DNA of 64,000 nucleotides, taken from assembly GCA_001599755.1 (NCBI GenBank), contig BCHX01000004.1, positions 3,348,001 through 3,412,000 of the forward strand. Direction: 5' to 3'. Positions 1 through 11,800 of the stretch are shown in pieces. Each line of letters begins with the position of its first letter. The first letter of the stretch is position 1. Position numbers and translations under genes: made by a program. The notes under the pieces were generated by a model. It was not told where the DNA came from. It was given only the letters and a program-made list of their open reading frames with translations, and searched no databases. This stretch comes from Gliomastix tumulicola (lineage: Eukaryota; Ascomycota; Sordariomycetes; Hypocreales; Bionectriaceae).

Positions 1-173
1 GGTTATCGGATTAGGTGCCAACATGCGTATCTAAACTTGCTTTTATTTGCCTATATACAAAGAGATTCAAGCATGCAATCACACTCGCCTGTCTGCCGCG
101 GCGTAGCCCATTGTGGTATCATTGCATTCAACTACTAGCCAACAGCGCCGTACTCGATGGCCCACGAAGCGCT

Positions 174-1910
174 CTACTGCCATACGTTGGAGAACAGATC
201 CTCGTCTCCGCCTCCAAAGCCTCCGGACTTCTTAGGCTGCGTTGTAGATGGTCCGGTGCTGCTCGCCCAGCCACCAAACTCCTCGTCTGCGGAGACCTTG
301 GGTGCCGCGTTAAACCCACCTCCGGAGCCTGGCACGACGGGTGTGCTGGCAAACGACCCTCCCGTGGTGCCCCAGCCCAAGTCGCTTGATGGTGGCGCAG
401 GCTTGCTCTGAACGGCTGGCGCGGGCTCTGGGTTTCCCCATTCATTGCCTCCCCATACATCGGCGCCTGAGATACCAGGGCCCGTAAATGAAGTAGTAGC
501 AGCAGGAGCAGGGTTAGACGGAGGCTGTTTAGAGGGCGCGGATAGGTTGAAGACTGAAGTCTGGGCCGCAGGGGGCGACGTAGTTGTCGGAGGGGGTGAG
601 GAGACTGACGCTGCGGGAGCTGATAGGTCAAAGAGATCACCCATGGATGACGAAGCGGGCGCTGCGGGCTTGGCTAGTGCTGCTGAGGGAGAGGCGAAAG
701 ATCCAAAGTCTCCGAATCCACTGTTCGAAGGCTTCTTCTGATGAGAGGTAGAGGGAGCGGAAGGTTGAGCAGGTTTGGCATCGAAGAAGCTCCCGCCACT
801 GAGGCCACCAAAAGCATTGGTGTTGGCCTGTGGTGCAGGTCTGCTGCCGCTACCGCCACCCAAGCTAGCAAACGGATCAGCGGCAGCGGGTTTGGGGCTG
901 GTGGTGTTGCCCATGCTCAGGCTGCTGAATGCATCGTTGAAGCCACCAAAAGACCCCTGCTGCTGATGTCCCAACTGTGGAGACCCGCCGAAAGATCCCT
1001 GAGGTGGCTGTTGTTGCTGTGGCTGAGGCTTCGGTGCGGACGCATAAAGGGAGAGAATCGACTGCTTCAGATCCGGGCGAGACTGTCCCCCAGAGGAACC
1101 GACACCAGTCGTGCTTGCAGGTCGGGGAGGGGCCGCCGGCTCTCCAAAGAAATCCAGGCCCAAAAGCGAAGAGTTGCTGGGAGTTGCTTTCGGTGGCGCG
1201 GGCTCAGCCTTAGGCGGCACCTTGTTCGTAGCGGGAGGGCCAGCCGTGCTTGACCTCGGGGGCGGAACAGAGTCGATACCGCCGATCAAGTCGGCCTGAG
1301 GGGCGGGGGCTGCTCGGGGAGGGGCGGAACCCTGGCTCGATGCCCTCTTGACCGACTCGCTTCTCTCGATAGCCTGCTTCTCCTTGACCAAGCTGAGAGG
1401 AACGTCGTCATCGCCGTCGGCATCCAGCGTCGACGGGTCTGGCTTCGGGCCGTCCATAGCCCACCGCTTCAGCTCATATTTGGTTCTAATAAAGTTCTCG
1501 ATCTTGGACTCGGATGGCACGTGGCCTTGTGCGAGCTTCGACTCCCAGTACTTGTTTGCGCGAGCGTTTCCCCAGCTCAAGATGCTCTGAAGCTGTTCGT
1601 CCGTCCAGGAATCGAGATCGACCGACTTGACCCTACTGATATGGGTACCCATGCCGCGATGGATGCCTGAGCATCGAATGCACACGAAGACGCCCAGGTT
1701 CCAACTAGCCCATCGCGGGTCTGTAGACGAGAAGGTAAGTTAGAGTGATGTCTTCGAGGATATGCAAGGGAGGTGTTGCTCCTGTTACTTACGCTTGTTC
1801 CTCTTGCAATCGGCGCAGACCTTGTTGGGCTCTAACTTCAGGAGGCTCTTGATGGTCGCTTGGTTCTGCGCTGCCCGCTCCGCAGCGGGGTTCGGGGCTC
1901 TCCTAGACAT
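174..1910 (-). CDS. AGE2: ArfGAP domain protein, Age2/SMAP type
   Basis: This is a GTPase-activating protein for Arf small G proteins, expected to act in Golgi/endosome vesicle traffic. I join two exons, 1910-1793 and 1720-174, across a 72-nt GTAAGT/CTACAG intron, giving about 554 residues. The N-terminal ArfGAP zinc finger is split by the intron: C32-x2-C35 in exon 1 and C53-x2-C56 in exon 2, followed by GIHRGMGTHIS, where R61 is the expected arginine finger. The pattern HPRWASWNLGVF and VKSVDLDSW is closest to yeast Age2. After about residue 140 the protein becomes a long S/P/G/Q-rich tail with repeated FG/GF and DLF/NVW-type short motifs, typical of adaptor- or clathrin-binding tails (inference). 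The start codon is the only ATG that restores the first CxxC pair. Family assignment is firm; the Age2 orthology is likely. Confidence 0.93.
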
Positions 1911-2623
1911 TGCGCGGGTATGTTATTTCCAAATAAGAATCGATATGAGTGCGCCAGTGCAGTTGCGATGGTGGAATATGAGGTTGGTCGGGGTGGGCTT
2001 GGTTAAGGAGACAGGTGGTGGGTTGGAGGTTGTCCGTTGCAACTTCGAGTTTAATGAATCGTGTGCCTGGGAGGCTGCCCCACCAAAGCCACCCTTTAGG
2101 TAGCAGTTGACGGTGAGCAGGTGACATAAAAAGCTCGCATCAACCCTTGAAGATATGCCCCACATAGGTGCTATCAGGGACGGCAAGCTGATCCTCTTTT
2201 TGTGTCGGTAAATCAGTCGCGCAAATGCGTGGTTTCGAGGTCAATGACGAGGTCCTAGGCAACATTGAATGACCAGGCAGCTCACCAGATTTGTCAACTT
2301 GACACTTTTCTAAATCCCAGAATAACTCCCGCTCTCCATAGCCATGATTCCAGAGTGCTGTGGCTGATTCCCATTGAGAGATACACTACTACTAGGACAA
2401 GTTTAGATAACGATAAATGGATGATGCAACTAAACCCCAGTGACCAATCACAGTGAAGCGGCCTCGCCTCAATGATTTGTCAAGGCCCTCAGCTCCGTCC
2501 ATGATTCCATCAAAAGCGCCTCATCAGCCACGAAGCCGGAATTATATTAGAATGTTCGCGACGTTACAATAGTTCACTTACCCGCTCGTCGCATATATAG
2601 CTCTTCGAGTCCCCCTCCTATCC
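1911..2623. promoter_or_regulatory. divergent intergenic region, AGE2-like / MsrB
   Basis: This 713-bp stretch separates the divergent starts of the ArfGAP gene and the MsrB gene, so it should hold both promoters. I see no coding sequence. A TATA-like element, catatatag, lies at about 2592-2600, only some 25-30 bp before the first MsrB ATG. No other motif stands out. Confidence 0.5.
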
Positions 2624-3282
2624 ATGCGTCGATTCTCACCCCTGACCTCATCTCTGATCTACGTCTCATCAAGAAACACACTCACCAGAGCAGCCGGACC
2701 CCGGACACGACACCAACTGACAGCAACACAACCTGTGACGCCTCGACCGATGTCTTTTCTCGGCTCCCTCTTTGGATCCTCATCTTCAAAGTCATCCAAC
2801 ATGACCTACCCCGACCAACGCACCGATGACGAGTGGCGCGCCGTGCTGAACAAAGGTAGGAGAGCAGCAACACCCCGCGATCGCCCATCTGTCTCCGTGC
2901 ATGTGCTGACATCCAGGCCGCAGAGCAGTTCCGCATCCTCCGGCAAAAGGGTACTGAGGCGCCCGGCTCTGGCACGTTCGACAAGCACTACCCCGAGGAG
3001 GGTGTCTACACCTGCGCCGGATGCCAGGCTCCCCTGTACAAGGCCAACCACAAGTTCAAGTCCGGATGCGGCTGGCCGGCATACTTTGACAGCGTCCCCG
3101 GCGCTGTCACGCGTCACGAGGACAAGACGCTGGGGATGACGAGGATTGAAATCGTCTGCTCCAACTGCGGCGGGCATCTGGGCCATGTTTTCAAGGGCGA
3201 GGGATTCCCGACGCCCACGGATGAGCGCCACTGCGTCAACAGCATCAGCCTGAACTTCACGCCTGAGGACAAGAAGGCATAG
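2624..3282 (+). CDS. msrB: peptide-methionine (R)-S-oxide reductase, MsrB
   Basis: MsrB reduces the R-epimer of methionine sulfoxide in proteins. Exons 2624-2855 and 2924-3282 join across a 68-nt intron to give 196 residues. The acceptor after GCCGCAG is chosen because it gives the family sequence AVLNKEQFRILRQKGTEAP. Zinc-binding cysteine pairs are C108/C111 and C156/C159, the GCGWPAYF motif holds C126, and the catalytic cysteine is C181 in RHCVNS. The 57 residues before the second and third methionines (ATG at 2750 and shortly after) are rich in R, S and T and lack acidic residues, like a mitochondrial presequence. Use of the first versus later ATG could therefore give mitochondrial and cytosolic forms (inference). 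The next gene downstream, the thiolase, is on the same strand but has its own promoter. Confidence 0.96.
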
Positions 3283-4001
3283 GATGGTGATTAGCAAGAT
3301 TGGACAGGTGTTGAGGAAGAGAGGGCCTCTGTGATTTTAATACTTTTGGTCATGTGGGAGTACGGCGTGGAGGAACAAAATGATGAAAGAAGTGTATTCC
3401 ATGTATTTGCCTATAGTAAGTGGAAGTGCTCCCAGTCCGGAGGCAGTTGTGTCAGGTACTACTACCTGAGTCGGTAGCTCAATCCCACGATTCATGTGTT
3501 CGCCATTTCCATGTGCCAATAGAACTCACTGCAAATCCTCTTTCCATGCACCTCCATGGTCTCTACCCCAGCCGGGGAAGGGGCTATAAAAGGCCGGGGA
3601 TGGGAGCTTCGGAGGGTCTTCGGGCTTTTGGCATGTGAAAGGGTCGAGGCGGCGCTAAAATCAAAACGGAAGACCTGTGACCAGCCAGCCCACTTGCCTC
3701 GGCCCTTGGATGTACCTCTCAGCCTGCAAAGCTGTGTGGTTGTACCTCTGTCGGCTCAAGGAGCTGACATCAGCGGTCTGTCGCCAATGCCGTTGTGCTG
3801 CGAGAGACGGACGTGCTTCTAGAGTTTGTAACATCCGAGGCACCGACCACACGCTTGCCCTTCCACCTCTACTTAAATATACTCCGTCGCTGTCCGTCAT
3901 ACAAGCCAGTTCCATCCCTTGACATCTGCTCACCTCTTCCGTCCAATCTCTTCGACAGCCCGACAAACACCCATTTCGTCGTCTTCTCTACATACTACAC
4001 A
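3283..4001 (+). promoter_or_regulatory. intergenic region and promoter of the thiolase gene
   Basis: This 719-bp stretch follows the MsrB stop and precedes the thiolase start. It has two CCTCGG cores, one direct at 3697-3702 and one inverted (CCGAGG) at 3835-3840, about 300 and 162 bp before the ATG. This hexamer is the established binding core of the fungal FarA/FarB fatty-acid regulators. A TATA-like taaatata lies at about 3874. A small inverted repeat, caggta-ctac-tacctg, lies near 3453-3468. No gene is visible. Confidence 0.55.
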
Positions 4002-5468
4002 ATGAGTGGTACGTCGGCAGAATCCCCTACAGAGGGAAGAAGAGGACCATTTACTAATAGGTCCCTTGCAGCTCAGAACAGGATCGCTCAGCTCGGTGGC
4101 CAGCTGTCTGGCAACCCTACCGCCGGCGGTCGCGACAGGATCCTCGAGAAACGCCCCGACGATGTACGCTCCCTTCCCACACTCTCCCGCGCTCGATACC
4201 AGCGATACATGAACTGACACGATCCCATACAGGTCGTCGTTACCGCCGCCTGCCGCAGCGCCTTCACCAAGGGTGGCAAGGGCGGCTTCAAGGACACGCA
4301 GGCTGCTGACCTCATCGCCGGCGTTCTGAAGGCCGTCGTCGAGCGCTCCAAGCTCAACCCCGCCCTCGTCGAGGATGTCTGCGTCGGTACCGTGCTCGCC
4401 CCCGGTGGCGGTGCTACTGAGATGCGTGCTGCCGCGCTGGTTGCTGGCTTCCCCGAGACGACGGCTGTCCGCACGCTCAACCGCCAGTGCTCATCTGGCC
4501 TGCAGGCCTGCGTTGACGTCGCCAACCAGATCCGCGCCGGCATGATCGACGTCGGCATCGGTGCTGGCGTCGAGAGCATGAGCACACAGTACGGGTAAGT
4601 CATAGACACACTCAGTCGCCAATCCCTCCCTATACGCAGTCTTAGGACCCGTGCTGACCGTGACTCCTCCAGCCCCGCCGCCGTCAGCGAGTTCTCCGAG
4701 CTTCTCGAGTCGCACACCGAGGCCGCCAACTGCAAGGTCCCCATGGGTGTCCTGTCCGAGAGCATGGCCCAGGACCTCGGCATCAGCCGCGCAACTCAGG
4801 ACGAGTTCGCGGCTAACTCATACCAGAAGGCCGCCAAGGCTCAGAAGGCTGGCCTGTTCAAGGAGGAGATTACCCCCCTCAAGGTCTCCTTCGAGGACCC
4901 CAAGTCCGGCGAGACCAAGCAGGTCATGATCGACAAGGATGATGGTATCCGCGAGGTGACTGTTGAGTCCCTGGGCAAGATCCGCCCTGCCTTCGCCAAG
5001 GGTGGTAGCATCCATGCAGGCAACGCATCCCAGATCTCCGACGGTGCTGCTGCCGTTGTGCTGATGAAGCGCTCGACTGCCGAGAAGATTGGTGCGCCCA
5101 TCATCGGCAAGTACGTCTGCGCCTCCATTGTCGGCGTCAAGCCCCTCCTCATGGGACAGGGCCCCTGGAAGGCCATTCCCAAGGCCCTCGACCTGGCAGG
5201 CATCCACAGGGATGATGTCGACATCTACGAGATCAACGAGGCCTTTGCCAGCCAGTGCTTGTGGTCCGCCAACCAGCTGGGCATTCCGCATGAGAAGATC
5301 AACCCCAAGGGTGGTGCTATTGCCTTCGGCCACCCTCTCGGCTGCACAGGTGCCAGGCAGGTGTCCACGCTCCTCTACGAGCTTAAGAGGACAGGAAAGA
5401 AGGTCGGCAACACGTCCATGTGTATCGGCACGGGCATGGGCATGAGCGCCGTCTGGGTCGCGGAGTAG
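4002..5468 (+). CDS. POT1: peroxisomal 3-ketoacyl-CoA thiolase (PTS2)
   Basis: This enzyme carries out the last step of fatty acid beta-oxidation, cleaving 3-ketoacyl-CoA with CoA. Four exons (4002-4008, 4072-4163, 4233-4594, 4673-5468) give 418 residues. The tiny 7-nt first exon is needed: it yields MSAQNRIAQLGGQL, whose residues 6-14 match the PTS2 consensus (R/K)(L/V/I)x5(H/Q)(L/A). The following LEKRPDDVVV block matches yeast Pot1 rather than the cytosolic acetoacetyl-CoA thiolase Erg10. Catalytic residues are visible as C119 in NRQCSSG, H374 in GHPLG and C404 in CIGTGMG. Introns are 64, 69 and 78 nt and carry fungal branch sites such as tactaat. Promoter CCTCGG elements fit induction by fatty acids. 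Confidence 0.96.
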
Positions 5469-5588
5469 AAGGGGTCAACCACTTTGTAGATGTATATAGC
5501 CCTTGATGACTTTGTATGAATACCACATCTAGGAACGGCAATCAAAGAAATTGGATACTCATATAGATTTTACTGCTGTGAATGTTTC

Positions 5589-6979
5589 CTAGAAATTGGT
5601 AATGTGTGTGCCAATCTGCTTCTCCTGGGCAACCTTGACGAGGTGCATTCCCACAACCAAGTCCATGAGTCCAACGCCCACACTTTTGAATATGACTGTG
5701 CCTTCTCTTAGCCATCGTCCGAGCGCATCCTCCTTTTCTTTCTCACGGGCTGGTGATCCTGATTTTCTACGGAAGGGGATCCGGAAACCGGACTTTTGGC
5801 TGCTGGATGACGAATTTGTCGGGCTGCCCGTGCGAGGGTCAGACGTAGTTGATTCCGAAGTCTGGCTGGTAAGCACATCGGACTCGGATTCCTCAGCCGC
5901 CTGGCGGCGGAGCATGACCAGTTCCCCAAGCCTAGTCGCGCATTGTGGTTAGCAGAAGGCCGCGATAAGGCCTTGGACAGAGGGGGAATATCTTACTCTA
6001 CCAGGTGCCGAGGCTGAATTTTGGCCGAGATGATTTCACCCGCCTCCCTCAACGCGCCCTCGAGGGTATCCACGACAATCGCTCCGCCTTCATCCGCATG
6101 CTTGTGAAAATGACGATGAGGCCCGTCGTGCGTCTTGGTAGCCTGCCTAAGGAGACTCTCGGGCAGCTCCCTCATCTCCGGCGTAAAGCTCCCAACGGCC
6201 ACAATCAGCCGTCCCTTCTTCCTCCCCTCGTGCGACGTCAGCACCGACCCGTCGAAGAGATCCTCCCGCGAGGGCGTGCAGCAGTAGATGACGTCCGCGT
6301 CGAGCAGATACTCGTTGTGCAGCCGCTCGTAGTCGTGGAACGTCGGCGTCAGGATGGCGAACTTTGTCTCGGCCCAGCCCTCGCGTGCCTTGACCTCGGC
6401 CGGGGTGATGGAGAAGCGTTTGAGGAGACCCGCGGCGCTGGACGAGAAACGGTGGTTCACGACGTTGACGTGGCGGATGGTGGCGCCGTGCATCATGAGG
6501 GCGAGGCGCACGTGCCAGTAGGCCTGGGAGCCAGAGCCGTAGACGGTGATGGTGCGGACGTGATTGCGGCGGGCAAGGAGGCAAGCAGAGGCGAGGGCGG
6601 TGCGGAAGGCAGTCAAGGTGCTGGCGTTGACAACGCCAGTAAGAGTGCCATCGGGGGCGAAGAGGTTCACCACGCCGGTGGGTGGGATGGGCTTGATGCT
6701 GGGGTCCTCGGTGACGTCCGAGGTCGTGAGCGATACTACTTTACATCCCATGCCCTGCGGTCCACAGGATGGCATGTACAGCGTCGTCGCTTTGGAGGTC
6801 GCATGCTGTGTGGTGATGCGGTGCGGCTGCTGGTAGGGCTCCTCGGGAGCACCTCGTGGGTTGGTCGAGAACTCATGCAGCGCCTCGGCGAGTGTCTGAC
6901 GGAAGCCGTCAAGCTCCTCACGCGTGAGGTTTTCAAGGATGGTCTTCACCTCCTCGTCGGAGAGCAACGTCAGTGTCAT
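5589..6979 (-). CDS. ornithine cyclodeaminase / mu-crystallin family protein
   Basis: Members of this NAD(P)-binding family include ornithine cyclodeaminase (ornithine to proline plus ammonia), ketimine reductases and alanine dehydrogenases; the substrate cannot be decided here. Exons 6979-5997 and 5931-5589 join across a 65-nt intron to give 441 residues. A Rossmann glycine motif, VYGSGSQAYWHVRLAL, lies near residues 140-155, and the N-terminal half has the family pattern ending in GCKVVSL. The protein is longer than the usual 310-370 residues because of an S/T/P/K-rich, probably disordered insertion of roughly 50 residues at the start of exon 2, before the conserved C-terminal VGVGLMDLVVGMHL helix. 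It is convergent with the thiolase gene, the two stop codons lying only about 120 bp apart. No peroxisomal or mitochondrial signal is obvious. Confidence 0.88.
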
Positions 6980-8138
6980 ATTGAGCAGTAACCATGGGCC
7001 GACACGGATGAGGCTTGAGCTATGGCGATGCCGGAGGTCGGGGCCGGCTGATGTAATAAGTAGCTTCTCCGGTCGGTGATATCGAGGTTAAATAGCACAC
7101 ATCGCCGCCCGACTGCTAGCTCCGAGAATGGAAGCATGAGGAATCAAAGATGATGATGGCATCCGGCCTGGGTCTCTCCACATGCGGCGGATCGGCTCCA
7201 ACGGCCCTCCGATGCCGACCTCCGAGGCCGGTCATTTCCACTGAATGTCTCTGAAGCGCCGGGCACGCTTGGTCAGGACGATTGGCCGTGGAGTGTCGCC
7301 GCTGATGCTCAAACGCCCTGGGGAGCTTCATGTGGGCGCTTATGTGAGCCCTTCCAACCGTCGCATCTCAGCGCATGTCCCTAAGCGTCACAGGATGGGA
7401 TTTATTGACCTCCCCAGGCATCATACAAAAGCGAGAATTTGGCAGGCAGACATGATTGCGGGAGACAGCCCGATGGCCACAGTGCAAAGAGCCGCGTAAT
7501 GGTCGTGCGTCACGAACACGAGCATCGCCTCATTCAGATGGATGGTCTTTGTAAATGCTGAAGCCTGTACCAGTACTTTAAATGACACACAGCCTGGACG
7601 ACCATCCCACCCCAGTACCCTTGCTCATACCACTTGTCTTTGTTTTCCAAATCATACGAGTAAGACTTAGACGCTACAAAATCTATTCAAGCCACCTTTA
7701 AAGAAAATTCATCGCTTCTGAGCCACGAATCGACGCACCTTTTTCGAGTCAGGCACAGCTTCAGACGCTCTGAGTGTCAGCTTACCCGTACCAGGTACAA
7801 GGCCATTCTAGGTGCCTGCCTCCCCTAAAGAACTGGCCTTTCTCGGCGTTGGCCCCAGAAAACTGGAGAACGCTGAGCAGCAAAGAGGATACGTCCGTCG
7901 TTTCCTCAACCTCGCCATTCCTGAGCATATTCCCCTGCGAAGAAACACAACAAAACCGCCAGCTATCATCCTGCTTTTAAGGCGTCGCATCGCATCGCGG
8001 GCCTCTCCTTCTACATCTACCGCCGCCGATTCCGAGTCTCGGTGCGCAAGCTACCAGCGTCTACCAGCGACTCCATAGCCAACCGGCGACCGACCCGAGC
8101 TCTAGCCCGTCCGTCAACATTCGACGAGAACCTTCACC
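6980..8138. other. divergent intergenic region, ornithine cyclodeaminase / TVP18
   Basis: This 1159-bp region lies between two divergent starts and should contain both promoters. Short open frames here show no protein-like composition or family match. The last 400 bp before TVP18 are rich in pyrimidine tracts typical of fungal 5' leaders. Confidence 0.45.
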
Positions 8139-8856
8139 ATGTCGCTCAAAGAGGAGTTTGCCACGAGGAACTTCAGTAAGTCTTGGGGATGGACTCTCGC
8201 TGCTTCTTCTTCAGGCCATTGACCATTTGCAATAGGTATCTACGGACAATGGTAAGCTTCCGAAGCGACGCGCGTTCGCTCAACGAGCCGACGATGCACA
8301 TTCTCTTGCCTCTACGAATAGGCGCAAGCATCGGGAGTCAAGCTGCGACATGCATTGTGCAAATACGCTGACATTTGCCTCGTCACTAGGCTGGGTATCC
8401 TGTCTATGATTCTGTGCCTCGCTACCGGCATCTCGACTATCTTCACATCTATCCTACACCCATGGATCATCGTCTGCTGCGCATTCGCCATGTACGAGAC
8501 CCCCCCGCACGTGCTGTCTCTCTCGGTGGATGGGTCGCTAACAAGCTTCGCTCAGAGCATTCGCATTCATCATCCTGTTCATCGAGGTCCCTCTGCTCCT
8601 CCGCATCTGCCCGACGTCCGCCAAGTTCGATGCCATGATCCGCAAGATCTCGACCAACTATATGCGCGCCGCTGCGTACGCCGTCATGGCCGTCGTCCTC
8701 TTCCTCAGCATCATCGACTCCAACACCGGGCTGATCGCCGCTGCCGTCTTCCTTTCCCTAACGGCCATCTGCTACCTCCTAGCTGCTATCCGGGGCCAGG
8801 ACTTCGTCGGCAGCAAGACCCTCGGTGGCCAGGGTGTCGCCCAGATGATCGTGTAA
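8139..8856 (+). CDS. TVP18: Golgi apparatus membrane protein Tvp18
   Basis: Tvp18 is a small, conserved fungal multi-pass protein of late Golgi (Tlg2-positive) vesicles; its molecular function is poorly defined. Four exons, 8139-8175, 8236-8251, 8390-8491 and 8556-8856, give 151 residues. The second exon is a 16-nt micro-exon encoding part of SIYGQW, and is required to join MSLKEEFATRNF to the first membrane segment LGILSMILCLATGIS. Four hydrophobic segments are visible, at roughly residues 18-35, 40-60, 85-105 and 110-130. The length and the start MSLKEEF agree with family members. Because the coding sequence is broken into short exons, no single open frame covers the gene and it is easily missed. 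Confidence 0.93.
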
Positions 8857-11800
8857 GGGAGGGTGCCGCAGTATGAGCGCGGAGATCCGCGATAGTGTCG
8901 GGGAGGAGGATGACTGGGAGGAACCCGATCGCGCAGAAGGTGAAGCTACTAGCGGGATTCGTTGACTCGAAGACCAGTTCGGTGACAGACGGTGGGAGGG
9001 ACTGTGGAAGATGTGCGCCCTGTCGGCTCGCGCACCCGGCAGCAGATGCCACGGGTCAAGGATGTCCCGTATCGGTCATGATTACGTTTGCCTTCTATTG
9101 TACGTTATACTTGTTTGGAGTAGAAGACAAAGGCCTTGGAGGAGGAAGTGGGCATTCGGCGTTCTGAATGAACGAGCGAGGAGAGCTCTACGGTAGCTTT
9201 ATACCTGTGCAGATTAGCACTGCACATCTTTCAATGATTAGCATATCACGACGAATGCGATTTAGAACCCGTGGGGACGGCACGGACATACCTTGTTCAT
9301 GCCCAGCCATATCGTCCAAGCAATAGACGTGACTTATCGCTGTGTAGTTCGTCGACGCCCTTGGAGTCTCGTTGGTGTACCAGATACCCTACACCTCTAT
9401 CGGCCAGCATCCATGGATGGATGGTAATATTTGACTCGAGGTGGGAGCTGAATACACTGTAGGATGCTGGATTCGCATGTGCTGGGCGTGAGGTCTTTTT
9501 CCGCAATCTGAAATCACGAATGCGAATACGCGAAAACGACCGATGGTATTCCTCGTAAGGTGTCATTTTCATACAGGCTGCTGACTGGCAGCCTCCAATA
9601 CGACAAGGAATGCTGCGAACCATTAAAGCTCCGACTTCCTGCAGCTCATACTATTTTCAGACGGGACAAATTCCGCAATAAAAATGTAGCAATCGATCAC
9701 GTAATTCGCATTGAGATTGAACTCTTCGCATGCATATGCAGCCACTAACAGTGCCTAGCAAACCGGTCATCGAAGCACGAGGAAAACCGTGACCGTCCCG
9801 TGATCATCGTCGGCCGGGTCACCTGAGGCTAGCACGGTCAAATGCTCCGTACCGGCTGCAGTGCTAGCCGCCAAATGGTCTATTACGGTGTGGTGGTGGT
9901 CGCGATGAGCCTGGGCTGTCTCTTTGTCAAGAAGACGGGGTCGAATTGAGTTCTTCCCAATAGAGGGCAGCATCCAACTGTCGATCGGCTACCTCCATGA
10001 GCCTCCGGGGATTTTCTGTCCCCATCACGTCATCGGAAGCTCTTCATCCTCAGCACCTTATCACGGCTTGCCGACCAGCCGATGATTCATTCATAGCGTA
10101 TAGCCGTTTTAGGGTGTTGGGAACAGTTTGCACGGCACGCGAGCGAGCATCCATCCTCGAAATAGCAAGTCGAGCAGAAGGACACGATACTCACCTGGGC
10201 ATCTCGGTGACTTCTGCAGCTCTTGAATCAGGCAGGTTTCGCTCTCGCCAATGATTCTCACCGGCTTAGACGGATGGCTACTTTCTGGTATGGACCCCCG
10301 ATATCTCGATGGCAGTCGGCAGCCGTCATATCCTGCTCTCTACGGGCCTCTGCCGAGACGCCCCAGTGGCCAATCTGGAGCCGCCTAGGCCATGTGTCTG
10401 TCTGCCGCTTGACTCGTCGGTCCAGCGCCTCCATTCACAGGTGAGCAAGTGGCTCGCTCAATCATCAGCAGCATCCCACCAAAACAATCGAGCTGGTTGG
10501 AAGGGCCCTGGCGGCGTCATCAAGATTCCCACACTCGCACGAGGTGGCACCTGGGCGCCATTGCGACCCAGAATTATGACATTTGGCGGGTCGGTGTTTT
10601 GGTTGGGGGGAAGTCTTTTTGTGCGTTCTTGAAGTCATTTTGAGGCGACGAGCCCATCGGGTTCTTTTTGCAAGTGAAGCGGCCCGTTGAGCAGAATTTT
10701 TCATAAAGCGATGCACCTGGGCATGAACGGTCTGGAAGAGCCCGTGCAGACCGCCTTTGCAGCCACGCCGATCCATCCATCAGCGATTACTACATGCGTG
10801 CTGTAATACGACGTCGCCCGTGACGGTGACGGACGGGCGTTGATTGTGTGGATGGTGGGATGGATGGTGACTTGCTGGTGGGCTGGCTGGTGGGCTGTGG
10901 ACGAGGTACCTGCTTGCCTGCATGGTGGGGTCATCCTGTCCCTATCATGCGGGGTGGCTGCGCACTGTGCAGCAGGTTGGCGGGCCAATGCTTGCGCCCC
11001 TGATCGTAAGCTCAGGTACCAAAGGCTGGGGGGCTGTCTACGGCTTCAGACGCCCTCAACATGTACGGCGAATTTGCAGCCTGTGTCTGGGAAACATGGC
11101 GGGCATTGCTGATCAACTTGCCGCATTGCTCTAGCTTGTCAGAGGCGCCAATGCGAAACGCATCACTCTTCAGCCTGGCAGCAGACTCTGTCACAGTAGG
11201 TGGGGCAATTCTGGGCACACAGTGTCTGACCTCAGCAAGGGGCACGGCCCTACCCCTGTCCACATATTCTTCTGGACCTTCGCCAGCATTAGTGACGACT
11301 AGCAACCGTCACGGCGTCACCTGAGAGGTTCCGTCTCAATCTGGCAAGGTTGAATCGATGATAAAAAATGTCGACCTGCTGTCCGTGATCAGAAGCGGCC
11401 AGGTACTGGAACGATATAAATACATTGCACAGCCTGCTCGGTTTCAGCTGTCAGATTTGGATCGAACAGCACTAGAGGACTGATTGCCCCCTTTTCTTTG
11501 CTTTAAAACCCCTGCCTGAGCTCCTACTCCCTGGCTGATTTGCAACCCTTTGCGATCCCGTCGTCAGGATAGCACTTCTCGAATCAAACAATTTCTCCTT
11601 TTCTCTCCTCCTCTCTCGTCGTCGCGTCCTCACGCTGCTACACTTGTGCAAGCTTGTCTTTCTCCCTTCGTGACGACTGTATGCCGCAATAACATCAGTA
11701 GTCGAGGTATTCCATACCAGAGCACGGACACTGTTGACAAACAATCATGTAAGTCCCGTTGGTTGATGCGCTGAAGCGAGTGGCTTGATGGAGGGAAGGT

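Noticed and set aside
6005..6991. 328-codon frame antisense to the ornithine cyclodeaminase-like gene.
   Set aside because: It mirrors the real coding exon exactly and has no family resemblance.
7785..7798. Identical CCCGTACCAGGTAC-like 14-mers at about 7785 and 58138, and similar GTACTAGTGCT stretches at 25642 and 58150, considered as dispersed repeat elements.
   Set aside because: In 64 kb many pairs of identical 12- to 14-mers are expected by chance, and similarity does not extend further. GGTACC is not clearly above its expected count.
10840..11112. Tryptophan-rich small open frame at 10840-11112.
   Set aside because: It is produced by a GGATGGTGGG/GGCTGGTGGGC low-complexity repeat; no family match or codon bias.
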